From Streptomyces sp. ISL-36 (GTDB taxonomy: Bacteria; Actinomycetota; Actinomycetes; Streptomycetales; Streptomycetaceae), in NCBI RefSeq assembly GCF_018614205.1, contig NZ_JAGGOS010000170.1:1-37598 (forward strand): DNA of 37,598 nucleotides, given 5' to 3'. The position numbers were made by a program, and so were the translations under genes. Below are positions 15,359-22,747 of the stretch, one piece after another; the first letter of the stretch is position 1; every line of letters starts with the position of its first letter. Under the pieces are notes generated by a model. The model searched no databases. It had not been told where the DNA came from and worked only from the letters and a program-made list of their open reading frames with translations.

Positions 15359-17080
15359 TCACCCCTCCTCGCGGGGCGCCCTGTAGAGGCGGACCAAGGC
15401 CTCGTCCATGCCCACGACCAGGCCGCCGTCCTCGGTCAGCGTCACCGCGCGGACGGGCGGGCCGGGGCGGAAGGAGAGTCGGTCGTCCGTGTCGAGCCGG
15501 CGGAGTTCGACCAGGCCGTCGGCCCAGGCGATCGCCAGGGCCGGGCCCTGAGGCGTCTCGGCCACGTCCAACGCCACGACCGGGGCGGGGCGTTCGGCGA
15601 GCGGCTCCGGCTGCGGGTCCCGGCCCGGGATCCATCTGCGGACCGTGCCGTCGAGTCCACCGCTGCACAGGAACGGCGCGGGCGTCTCGACCGCGGCCAC
15701 CGCCGTGACACGGCCGCTGTGCAGGGCCGCCTGGTGGATGCCGGTCAGGCCGAAGGCGTGGACGGATCCCAGCCGGTCCCCCACGACCACCGACCCGCTG
15801 ATCGCCGCGAGCGCCGTACCGGGGTGCCGGGTCAGGGTGGCCGTGACGGCCGCGGTGAGCCGTTCCAGGTAGGGCGGGCGCGGCGCCGGTCCGGGGACCG
15901 TGTGCAACCGACCCCGCTCGTCCAGGAGCAGGACGCTGCCGTCCGGCGCGGGCGCGAGCGCCTTGACCCGGCCGGCGGGGCTGGTGAGCGGCTCCCGCGC
16001 GGGGGTCGCGTCCGCCGGGTCGAGCAGACGTACGGGCTCGGTCGGGCCCGCCACGAGCAGCCGGTCGCCGAGCGCGGCGAGGGCGGTGACCGGGCCGGGC
16101 CAGGGCGGGGTCAGATCGCCCCGGACCCTCGTCCAGCGCACCCGCCACGGCGTGTCGGCGGCGAGTTCCTCCAGGGCCGGGCGCAGCCGGGGGTCCGCGC
16201 CGTCCCCCAGCGCGGCGAGGAGGACGAGGGCACGCTCGGAGGGCTTCTGGTCGCGGCAGAGGGACTGTCCGGCACGGAGCCAGGCGGCGCGCAGACCGCC
16301 GTGGTCGTCCTCGGTGTCGCTGACATAGGCGGTGGTGACCCGCAGCGGGTCCGCCCGGCAGACGGCGACGGGGTCGGCCGGGTCCACCCCGAGGGGCCGC
16401 ACACGTGGTTCCGGATGCCCCTGCCCGGCCTCTCCGCCCTCCGCCGGTCCCCTCGACTCCTCGGGTCCGCCCGGTTCCTGAGGTCCCCCGGCGGCCCCGC
16501 CTGATTTCTTGTCGGTCTCCTCGTCGGTCTCCTCGCCGAGGTCGACGACCATGGCGCGGCGGGCCGCGAGGAGGGTGTGGGAGGGCGTTCCGGTACGGGT
16601 CTCGACGACGAGCCGGATCCGACCCAAGTCGGCCAGCTCCGCGGCCAGTTCGGCGAGAGCGTCCGGTTCAGCGGCGGCGTGCAGGTCCGGCAGGAGAAGC
16701 GTGGCGCGCCGCACCTCGGTGGTGGCGAGCACATGGATCAGCTCGCCCGGTGTCCGGGCCACGACGCCGAGCCGGTCGGCGATCGTCCAGGCCGCCCCGA
16801 GCGCGCTCTGTCCCGCGAGCGGGACCAGGATCCGTGCCGCGCGCTTGCGGCGCGGACCGGAGCGGCCGGCGGAACGGGTGCCGGGGCGTCCGCCGGAACG
16901 GCCGCCCGCCCGCGTGCCGTGTATGGAGAACCAGGTGAGCAGCGCGGACTTGCCGCTGCGCGGCCCGCCGGTGAGCAGGCACAGGCGCGGTGCGTCCGGG
17001 TCGGTGAGCCAGCCGAGCAGGGCCGCGGCCTGGGCCTCCGTACCGGCGGCCGGGCGCTCTCCGCGTACGGATCCGGTCAC
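15359..17080 (-). CDS. P-loop NTPase fused to a WD40-like beta-propeller
   Basis: An N-terminal P-loop (GGPRSGKS, residues 38-45) and a likely Walker B region (RRATLLLPDLHAA) resemble STAND-type or AAA signalling ATPases of actinobacteria. The domain is followed by an acidic/Gly-rich linker around residues 200-250 and a C-terminal propeller of about seven WD40-like strands, such as VTALAALGDRLLVAG, VKALAPAPDGSVLLLDERG and ALDVAETPQGPALAIAWADG. GTG 17080 is preferred because GGAGGG lies just upstream; GTG 17155 in the same frame has a poorly spaced site and would add 25 residues. Length is 573. A scaffold or sensor role is inferred from architecture only. Confidence 0.7.
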   Translation of the reverse strand: MTGSVRGERPAAGTEAQAAALLGWLTDPDAPRLCLLTGGPRSGKSALLTWFSIHGTRAGGRSGGRPGTRSAGRSGPRRKRAARILVPLAGQSALGAAWTIADRLGVVARTPGELIHVLATTEVRRATLLLPDLHAAAEPDALAELAAELADLGRIRLVVETRTGTPSHTLLAARRAMVVDLGEETDEETDKKSGGAAGGPQEPGGPEESRGPAEGGEAGQGHPEPRVRPLGVDPADPVAVCRADPLRVTTAYVSDTEDDHGGLRAAWLRAGQSLCRDQKPSERALVLLAALGDGADPRLRPALEELAADTPWRVRWTRVRGDLTPPWPGPVTALAALGDRLLVAGPTEPVRLLDPADATPAREPLTSPAGRVKALAPAPDGSVLLLDERGRLHTVPGPAPRPPYLERLTAAVTATLTRHPGTALAAISGSVVVGDRLGSVHAFGLTGIHQAALHSGRVTAVAAVETPAPFLCSGGLDGTVRRWIPGRDPQPEPLAERPAPVVALDVAETPQGPALAIAWADGLVELRRLDTDDRLSFRPGPPVRAVTLTEDGGLVVGMDEALVRLYRAPREEG

Positions 17081-17255
17081 GGGCACCCTCCGCCGGTCTT
17101 CGGCCGGGGGAGCCCCCGATGCGCCGGGGTCGGAGTCGCGGACGGCATGGGACACCTCACGGACGCGCGGTGGGGGCGGGCTGACGGAAGGAAGGGACGG
17201 AACGAGGGGACGGAACGAGGGGACGGTGATGGGCCGGCGGCAACGACCTTAGTCG

Positions 17256-18203
17256 TCAGCCTTCCGATCCGGTGAAGTGCTCCCGTACGAGTGACTGCAC
17301 GACGGGCAGGTCCTGGGCGATGAGCGCGTCGAGGAGAGCGCTGTGCTCCGCCGCGTCCGCCACGAGCTCCCCGTGCCGGGTCGCCGGGGCGCTCATCAAC
17401 GGCCACTGGGAGCGCCGGTGCAGGTCGTCGGCGACGGCGAGGAGCTGTTCGTTGCCGGCCAGCGAGAGGACCGCGCGGTGGAAGGCGCGGTCGGCCTCCG
17501 CGTAATGCGCGCGGTCGCCGCGGGCGGCGGCCGCGCCGGTGGCCTCGGCGAGGGGCCGGAGTTCGGCCCAGCGTGCCGCCGGGACCGTACGGGCGAGCCT
17601 CAGCATGACGGGGACCTCGATGAGAGCGCGGACCTCGGCCAGCTCGGCGAGCTCGCGCGGGGTGCGTTCAGTGACGCGGAAGCCGCGGTTCGGGACGACC
17701 TCGACGGCGCCCTCCGTGGCCAGCTGCTGCATCGCCTCGCGCACGGGGGTCGCCGAGACGCCGAAGCGCTCGGCGAGCACCGGGGCGGAGTACACCTCGC
17801 CGGGGACGAGCTCGCCACCGACGAGGGCGGTGCGCAGGGCCTGAAGGATCTGGCCCCGCACGGAGTGGCGCTGGACGGGCCGGGGGGCGAGATCGGGCGC
17901 GGGCGGCTCGCTGTGCGTGTGCTCGCCGCGCACCCCCTGGGACCGCGGGTCCTCGGAGCCCCCACCCTGAGAGCGAGCCTCCGCAGAGCCCGCGCCCTGA
18001 GGGCGAGTCTCCTGCGACCGAGCCTCCTGGAAGCGTGCGCCCGGAGGAGTGGCCGTCTCTTGGAAGCGTGCCTCCGGAGGAGTGGCCGCGGCCGCCGCGG
18101 TGGCGGGCGCACCGCCCCGAACCTGCTCCGGGACCCGTACGGCGTCACCGAGCGGCGGGTACGGCTCCTCCGCCGCCCGCTCACGCGCTGTGCCCTGCTC
18201 CAC
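17256..18203 (-). CDS. GntR-family (FCD subgroup) transcriptional regulator with repetitive N-terminal extension
   Basis: The wHTH domain begins near residue 112 (VRGQILQALRTALVGGELVPGEVYSAPVLAERFGVSATPVREAMQ, quoted in part: GELVPGEVYS and FGVSATPVREAM). It is followed by a FadR C-terminal (FCD) effector domain with the usual metal-binding pattern, for example the AEADRAFHRAVLSLAGN segment and late His residues. About 110 N-terminal residues are unusual: low-complexity Ala/Gly/Gln/Arg with repeated ARFQE and ARSQ blocks. GTG 18203 has AGGAGG seven bases upstream, so the extension appears to be translated. It is divergent from the FhuF-type gene. Ligand and targets unknown. Confidence 0.85.
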   Translation of the reverse strand: MEQGTARERAAEEPYPPLGDAVRVPEQVRGGAPATAAAAATPPEARFQETATPPGARFQEARSQETRPQGAGSAEARSQGGGSEDPRSQGVRGEHTHSEPPAPDLAPRPVQRHSVRGQILQALRTALVGGELVPGEVYSAPVLAERFGVSATPVREAMQQLATEGAVEVVPNRGFRVTERTPRELAELAEVRALIEVPVMLRLARTVPAARWAELRPLAEATGAAAARGDRAHYAEADRAFHRAVLSLAGNEQLLAVADDLHRRSQWPLMSAPATRHGELVADAAEHSALLDALIAQDLPVVQSLVREHFTGSEG

Positions 18204-18305
18204 CCGGGTCCTCCTGCGGGTTCGTGCCGGTCCCGGCTCGCGATACCGGTGCCCCTGTGCACCATAGGCGGACAGAGGTGCAGTTCAAACATCGAGCGCA
18301 TCGGG

Positions 18306-18324
18306 TAAGGTAAGGCTTACCTGC
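18306..18324. promoter_or_regulatory. DmdR/IdeR-type iron box
   Basis: The core AGGTAAGGCTTACCT (18308-18322) is a perfect 7-1-7 palindrome and matches the DtxR-family consensus TTAGGTTAGGCTAACCTAA at most positions. It ends 27 bases before the FhuF-type start, covering the likely promoter, so iron repression of that gene is expected. It differs clearly from the two Zur-like boxes of the RiPP locus. Confidence 0.75.
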
Positions 18325-18350
18325 TAACGATCGCGATTCGGTGGTCCCGT

Positions 18351-19208
18351 ATGGCCGTCCCCGCCCTGCTCCCCGCCCCCTTCACCTCGCCCGTCGCGGC
18401 TTCGTACGCCCGCCTCGGCGAGGTGTTCCCCGGCCTGCGGATAGAGGAGCTGGGCAGGGACGAGCGGTCGCCGCGCGGAGCCGGCTGGGTGGGCGCGGAC
18501 GAGCTCGCGGCAGGCGGCGCCGCCCTCGACGCCTTCCTCGCGTGGGACAACGCCCAGGTGCTGCGCGACTACGGCCGGCAGGCCCGTCCCGACGTGGTCG
18601 CCAGCTTCGGACTGCACCGGTACACCTGGCCCGCCTGCCTCCTGGTCACGGTCCCCTGGTTCCTGCACCGCAGGGTCCCCCGCCTGCCCGCCCGCAATGT
18701 CGCCTTCCAGCGCGCGCTCGGACGGATGGCCGTCCGCGTCGAGGAGTTCGCGTGCCTGCCCGACGACCCCGCGGCCGCCCTGCCGGGCGCCCGGGTCGTA
18801 CCGGACGAGGAGGCGCTGCGCGCCGAGGTCCGCGCCTCGCTCGCCGAGCACTTCGAGGACGTCCTCGCCGGCTTCGGTCCCCGCATGCGGCGCGGCAGGC
18901 GGGCGCTGTGGGGCATGGCGACCGACGAGATCGTGGAGGGGCTCTGGTACATCGCGACCCTGCTGGGCGAGGAGCGGCGGGCGATGGACGAGCTGGAGCT
19001 CCTGATGCCCGGCACGGCCAAGCCGTACGCCGGCGCCGCGGGCTTCCGCGAGCTGGCCGGTTCCGAAGCGGCCGACGGAACGCCCCGCTCCACCCGGGAC
19101 CGGGCGACATGCTGCTTCTTCTACACCCTGCGGCCGGAGGACACCTGCCTCACGTGTCCGCGCACCTGTGACGCCGAACGGGTCCGCCGGCTCGCCGCGA
19201 CCGCCTGA
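18351..19208 (+). CDS. FhuF-type ferric-siderophore reductase ((2Fe-2S) protein)
   Basis: FhuF-like proteins release iron from siderophores by reduction in the cytoplasm. The diagnostic C-terminal cluster motif CC-x10-C-x2-C is present at Cys254, Cys255, Cys266 and Cys269, with an extra Cys273. Length 285 is normal for the actinobacterial group. ATG 18351 follows a strong iron box, and a stable hairpin follows the stop, making it monocistronic. It stands alone here, about 4 kb beyond the importer locus, so a direct partnership with that locus is not shown. Confidence 0.85.
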   Translation: MAVPALLPAPFTSPVAASYARLGEVFPGLRIEELGRDERSPRGAGWVGADELAAGGAALDAFLAWDNAQVLRDYGRQARPDVVASFGLHRYTWPACLLVTVPWFLHRRVPRLPARNVAFQRALGRMAVRVEEFACLPDDPAAALPGARVVPDEEALRAEVRASLAEHFEDVLAGFGPRMRRGRRALWGMATDEIVEGLWYIATLLGEERRAMDELELLMPGTAKPYAGAAGFRELAGSEAADGTPRSTRDRATCCFFYTLRPEDTCLTCPRTCDAERVRRLAATA

Positions 19209-19212
19209 CGCC

Positions 19213-19236
19213 TACGCCACCCCCAGGGGTGGCGTA
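19213..19236 (+). terminator. Terminator after the FhuF-type gene
   Basis: A perfect 11-bp stem (19213-19223 with 19226-19236) closes on two bases, effectively a shorter stem with a small loop. It begins five bases after the stop codon. Confidence 0.8.
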
Positions 19237-19403
19237 AATCGAACGCAACTCCCTTGTGCCGCCCGGCCGTTCGACCAGATCGCACCTATTCGTATGCTGT
19301 GCGGCCCCAATGGCGTGCTCTTGCTGTGAAACCCCCTGAGGGGCCTGCGGGGTCGGCCAGTATGGGCCGCCGAAACGCCCTACTGCGATGCAAGGGACAC
19401 CGC

Positions 19404-20465
19404 ATGAGACTGACCGACATATCGCTGGACTGGCTGCTTCCGGGTGGCGTCATGGTGGCCGGAGTCCTGACGGCGGTGGCGGTGCTCGCGCGCGGCAAGC
19501 GCGCCGGTGACCAGGCCGCGGCCGACGACTCCTGGGAACGCAACGAGGAACGCCGCAGACGCAAGGAAGCCATCTACGGAACCGCCTCCTACGTCCTGCT
19601 CTTCTGCTGTGCGGCGGTCGCCGCAGCACTCTCCTTCCACGGGCTCGTCGGCTTCGGCCGGCAGAACCTCAATCTCACCGGGGGCTGGGAGTACCTCGTC
19701 CCCTTCGGCCTCGACGGCGCGGCCATGTTCTGCTCGGTGCTCGCGGTCCGCGAGGCCAGCCACGGTGACGCGGCCCTCGGTTCGCGCCTTCTCGTGTGGA
19801 CGTTCGCCGGCGCCGCCGCCTGGTTCAACTGGGTGCACGCGCCCCGCGGTCTGGGCCACGCGGGCGCCCCGCAATTCTTCGCGGGCATGTCCCTCTCGGC
19901 GGCGGTCCTCTTCGACCGGGCCCTCAAGCAGACCCGCCGGGCGGCGCTGCGCGAGCAGGGCCTGGTGCCCCGCCCGCTGCCGCAGATCCGGATCGTCCGC
20001 TGGCTCAGAGCTCCCAGGGAGACCTTCGGCGCCTGGTCGCTGATGCTGCTGGAGGGGGTGCGCACCCTGGACGAGGCGGTCGACGAGGTCCGCGAGGACC
20101 GGCGCGAGAAGCAGCAGAACCGGCTGCGCAGACGCGAACAGGGGAAGCTCGACCGGGCCAGGATCAAGGCGATCAACCGTCAGCACCGTGCCTTCGGGCT
20201 CGGTCGCGGCGGCGGCCGTCAGGTCGAGGTGGCGGCCCTGGGTTCCGGCACGGGCTCCGCGACGACGTCCATGGGGGCGGCCGTCGCGGAGCCCGCCATA
20301 GCGGACCCCGGACAGTTGCCGCTTCGACACCGGCCCTCCCTCCAGGCCGTGAAGGGTACTGAGTCTCGGACGGTGGATCTCACCGCCGAGGACGACACCC
20401 AGGCACTGCCACGGCTCGACTCCCTGGAGCGCAAGCTCAAGGACCTCGAGCAGCAGTTCGGCTGA
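19404..20465 (+). CDS. DUF2637 membrane protein
   Basis: This 353-residue protein belongs to a Streptomyces-typical family often found near conjugation or developmental genes; its biochemical role is unknown. Four hydrophobic segments lie in the first 170 or so residues (around WLLPGGVMVAGVL, YVLLFCCAAVAAALS, VPFGLDGAAMFCSVLAV and LLVWTFAGAAAWFNW). Next comes a charged region (EVREDRREKQQNRLRRREQG) and a C-terminus ending in a short predicted coiled coil (LERKLKDLEQQFG). ATG 19404 has AAGGGA upstream. A bidirectional hairpin follows the stop. Confidence 0.8.
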   Translation: MRLTDISLDWLLPGGVMVAGVLTAVAVLARGKRAGDQAAADDSWERNEERRRRKEAIYGTASYVLLFCCAAVAAALSFHGLVGFGRQNLNLTGGWEYLVPFGLDGAAMFCSVLAVREASHGDAALGSRLLVWTFAGAAAWFNWVHAPRGLGHAGAPQFFAGMSLSAAVLFDRALKQTRRAALREQGLVPRPLPQIRIVRWLRAPRETFGAWSLMLLEGVRTLDEAVDEVREDRREKQQNRLRRREQGKLDRARIKAINRQHRAFGLGRGGGRQVEVAALGSGTGSATTSMGAAVAEPAIADPGQLPLRHRPSLQAVKGTESRTVDLTAEDDTQALPRLDSLERKLKDLEQQFG

Positions 20466-20480
20466 GGACACAGAAGATTC

Positions 20481-20509
20481 GGCGGGGCCGCCCCTCAGGC
20501 GGCCCCGCC
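20481..20509. terminator. Bidirectional terminator between convergent genes
   Basis: A 12-bp perfect stem (20481-20492 with 20498-20509) with the 5-base loop CCTCA lies between the DUF2637 gene and the convergent HATPase gene. It contains the latter's stop codon in its loop region. Confidence 0.8.
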
Positions 20510-20941
20510 GTTCAGTTCGAACCAGACCACTTTGCCCACCCCGTGATCCTCGACCCCCCAGGAGTCCGCCAGCGCCTCGACCAGGACGAGACCTCTGCCG
20601 TGCGTACCGTCGTCGGCGAACGGTACGTCCGGCTCGGGAAGGCCGGGGACGAAGTCCCGCACCTCGACGCGGAGACTGTCGGGGACGACGGTCGCGGTGA
20701 CCACCGCACCGTGGTCCGTATGGATCAGGGCGTTGGTGACCAGTTCACTGGTCAGCAGCTCCGCCACGTCGGAGGCGCCCGGTCCGCCCCACTTCCCCAG
20801 CATCTTGCGCAGCGCATGGCGCACCTCCGGCACCGCGGTGAGATCCGCGCATCCCACCTTCTTGAGCAGTTGAGTCGGCTGTCTCGCCTCCCCGGCCATA
20901 GCCCCCACCCACACGTCGTCGAACAGGTCACCGGGATGCAT
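20495..20941 (-). CDS. Single-domain HATPase (anti-sigma-factor-like) regulator
   Basis: The 148-residue protein carries the GHKL ATP-binding motifs of RsbW/SpoIIAB-like proteins: N-box ELLTSELVTNALIHT, a G1-like VRDFVPGLPEPD, and G2 HGRGLVLVEALAD. It is the compact type that is very abundant in Streptomyces, where such proteins may bind sigma factors or act in membrane-associated switches; the partner is unknown. ATG 20941 is used; an in-frame ATG at 20962 would add seven residues and cannot be excluded. It lies 36 bases downstream of poxB on the same strand and may be co-transcribed. Confidence 0.82.
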   Translation of the reverse strand: MHPGDLFDDVWVGAMAGEARQPTQLLKKVGCADLTAVPEVRHALRKMLGKWGGPGASDVAELLTSELVTNALIHTDHGAVVTATVVPDSLRVEVRDFVPGLPEPDVPFADDGTHGRGLVLVEALADSWGVEDHGVGKVVWFELNGGAA

Positions 20942-20977
20942 GCCCCGCCCGCCCGTCCGCATTCATACGATCCGTTC

Positions 20978-22720
20978 TCAGGGGCGGGGTACGTTGCGCA
21001 GGTTGGAGCGGGCCATCTGGAGCATGCGGCCCACCCCGCCGTCCAGGACGATCTTGCTCGCGGAGAGGGCGAAGCCGGTCACCATGTCGGCGCTGATCTT
21101 CGGCGGGATCGAGAGGGCGTTGGGGTCGGTCACCACATCGACGAGTGCGGGGCCCTTGTGCTTGAAGGCGTCCTTGAGGGCGCCCGCGAGCTGCTTGGGC
21201 TTCTCGACGCGGACACCGTAGGCGCCGGCGGCGCGGGCGATGGCGGCGAAGTCCGGGTTGTGGTTGTCCGTTCCGTACGAGGGAAGTCCGGCGACCAGCA
21301 TCTCCAGCTCGACCATGCCGAGCGAGGAGTTGTTGAAAAGGACGATCTTCACCGGCAGGTCGTACTGGACGAGGGTGAGGAAGTCGCCCATCAGCATGGA
21401 GAATCCGCCGTCGCCGGACATCGAGACGACCTGGCGGCCCCGGTCGACGAACTGGGCGCCGATGGCCTGCGGGAGGGCGTTGGCCATCGAGCCGTGCGAG
21501 AAGGAGCCGATGATCCGGCGGCGGCCGTTGGGCGAGATGTACCGGGCCGCCCACACGTTGCACATGCCGGTGTCGACGGTGAACACGGCGTCGTCGTCCG
21601 CGAGTTCGTCCAGGACCGAGGCCACGTACTCGGGGTGGATGGGGACGTGCTTCTCCACCTTGCGGGTGTACGCCTTGACGACCCCTTCGAGGGCGTCGGC
21701 GTGCTTCTTCAGCATCTTGTCGAGGAAGCGGCGGTCGGTCTTGGCGCGCACGCGCGGGGTGACACAGCGCAGGGTCTCGCGGACATCCCCCCAGACGGCG
21801 AGGTCGAGCTTGGAGCGGCGGCCGAGGTGCTCGGGCCGGACGTCCACCTGGGCGATCTTGACGTCGTCGGGCAGGAAGGCGTTGTACGGGAAGTCGGTGC
21901 CCAGCAGAAGCAGCAGATCGCACTCGTGGGTGGCCTCGTAGGCGGCGCCGTACCCGAGCAGTCCGCTCATGCCGACGTCGAACGGGTTGTCGTACTGGAT
22001 CCATTCCTTGCCGCGCAGTGCGTGGCCGACCGGCGCCTTGACCCGCTCGGCGAACTGCATGACCTCGGCGTGCGCGCCCGCGGTGCCGCTGCCGCAGAAC
22101 AGCGTCACCCGATCGGCCTCGTCGATCATCCGCACCAGCGCCTCGATCTCGGCGTCACCCGGACGGACGGTGGGCCGGGAGGTGACGAGCGCGTGCTCGA
22201 CGGCCTTCTCCGGTGCGGGTTCGGAGGCGATGTCGCCGGGCAGCGAGACGACGCTGACGCCGCTCCGGCCGACGGCGTGCTGAATGGCCGTCTGCAGCAG
22301 CCGGGGCATCTGCTTCGGACTGGAGATCAGCTCGCTGTAGTGGCTGCACTCGCCGAAGAGCCGGTCGGGGTGGGTCTCCTGGAAGTAGCCGAGGCCGATC
22401 TCGCTCGACGGGATGTGCGAGGCGAGGGCCAGGACCGGGGCCATCGAGCGGTGGGCGTCGTACAGGCCGTTGATCAGGTGGAGGTTGCCCGGGCCGCAGG
22501 AGCCGGCGCAGGCGGCGAGGCGGCCGGTGATCTGCGCCTCGGCTCCGGCGGCGAAGGCGGCGACCTCCTCGTGCCTGACCTGGATCCAGTCGATGTCGGG
22601 GGTGCGGCGGATGGCGTCGACGACGGGGTTCAGGCTGTCGCCGACGACTCCGTACAGGCGTTGCACGCCCGCCCGGACGAGGATGTCGACGAACTGTTCT
22701 GCGACATTCTGTTTGGCCAT
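20978..22720 (-). CDS. poxB: Pyruvate dehydrogenase (quinone) / pyruvate oxidase, ThDP-dependent
   Basis: PoxB-type flavoenzymes decarboxylate pyruvate to acetate and pass electrons to membrane quinone. Residues 1-170 form the PYR domain with the catalytic Glu in RHEEVAAFAAGAEA. A central FAD-binding domain follows (TLFCGSGTAGAHAEV onward). The ThDP-binding motif is MSGDGGFSMLMGDFLTLVQ through LFNNSSLGMVELE. The C-terminus (VVTDPNALSIPPKI, then a helical tail) matches the length of PoxB, 580 residues. Acetolactate synthase is less likely because of the overall PoxB-like pattern and the lack of a small subunit. ATG 22720 begins MAKQNVAEQFVDIL. Confidence 0.9.
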   Translation of the reverse strand: MAKQNVAEQFVDILVRAGVQRLYGVVGDSLNPVVDAIRRTPDIDWIQVRHEEVAAFAAGAEAQITGRLAACAGSCGPGNLHLINGLYDAHRSMAPVLALASHIPSSEIGLGYFQETHPDRLFGECSHYSELISSPKQMPRLLQTAIQHAVGRSGVSVVSLPGDIASEPAPEKAVEHALVTSRPTVRPGDAEIEALVRMIDEADRVTLFCGSGTAGAHAEVMQFAERVKAPVGHALRGKEWIQYDNPFDVGMSGLLGYGAAYEATHECDLLLLLGTDFPYNAFLPDDVKIAQVDVRPEHLGRRSKLDLAVWGDVRETLRCVTPRVRAKTDRRFLDKMLKKHADALEGVVKAYTRKVEKHVPIHPEYVASVLDELADDDAVFTVDTGMCNVWAARYISPNGRRRIIGSFSHGSMANALPQAIGAQFVDRGRQVVSMSGDGGFSMLMGDFLTLVQYDLPVKIVLFNNSSLGMVELEMLVAGLPSYGTDNHNPDFAAIARAAGAYGVRVEKPKQLAGALKDAFKHKGPALVDVVTDPNALSIPPKISADMVTGFALSASKIVLDGGVGRMLQMARSNLRNVPRP

Positions 22721-22747
22721 GGGTCCATCAACCCATGGGCAGGACCG

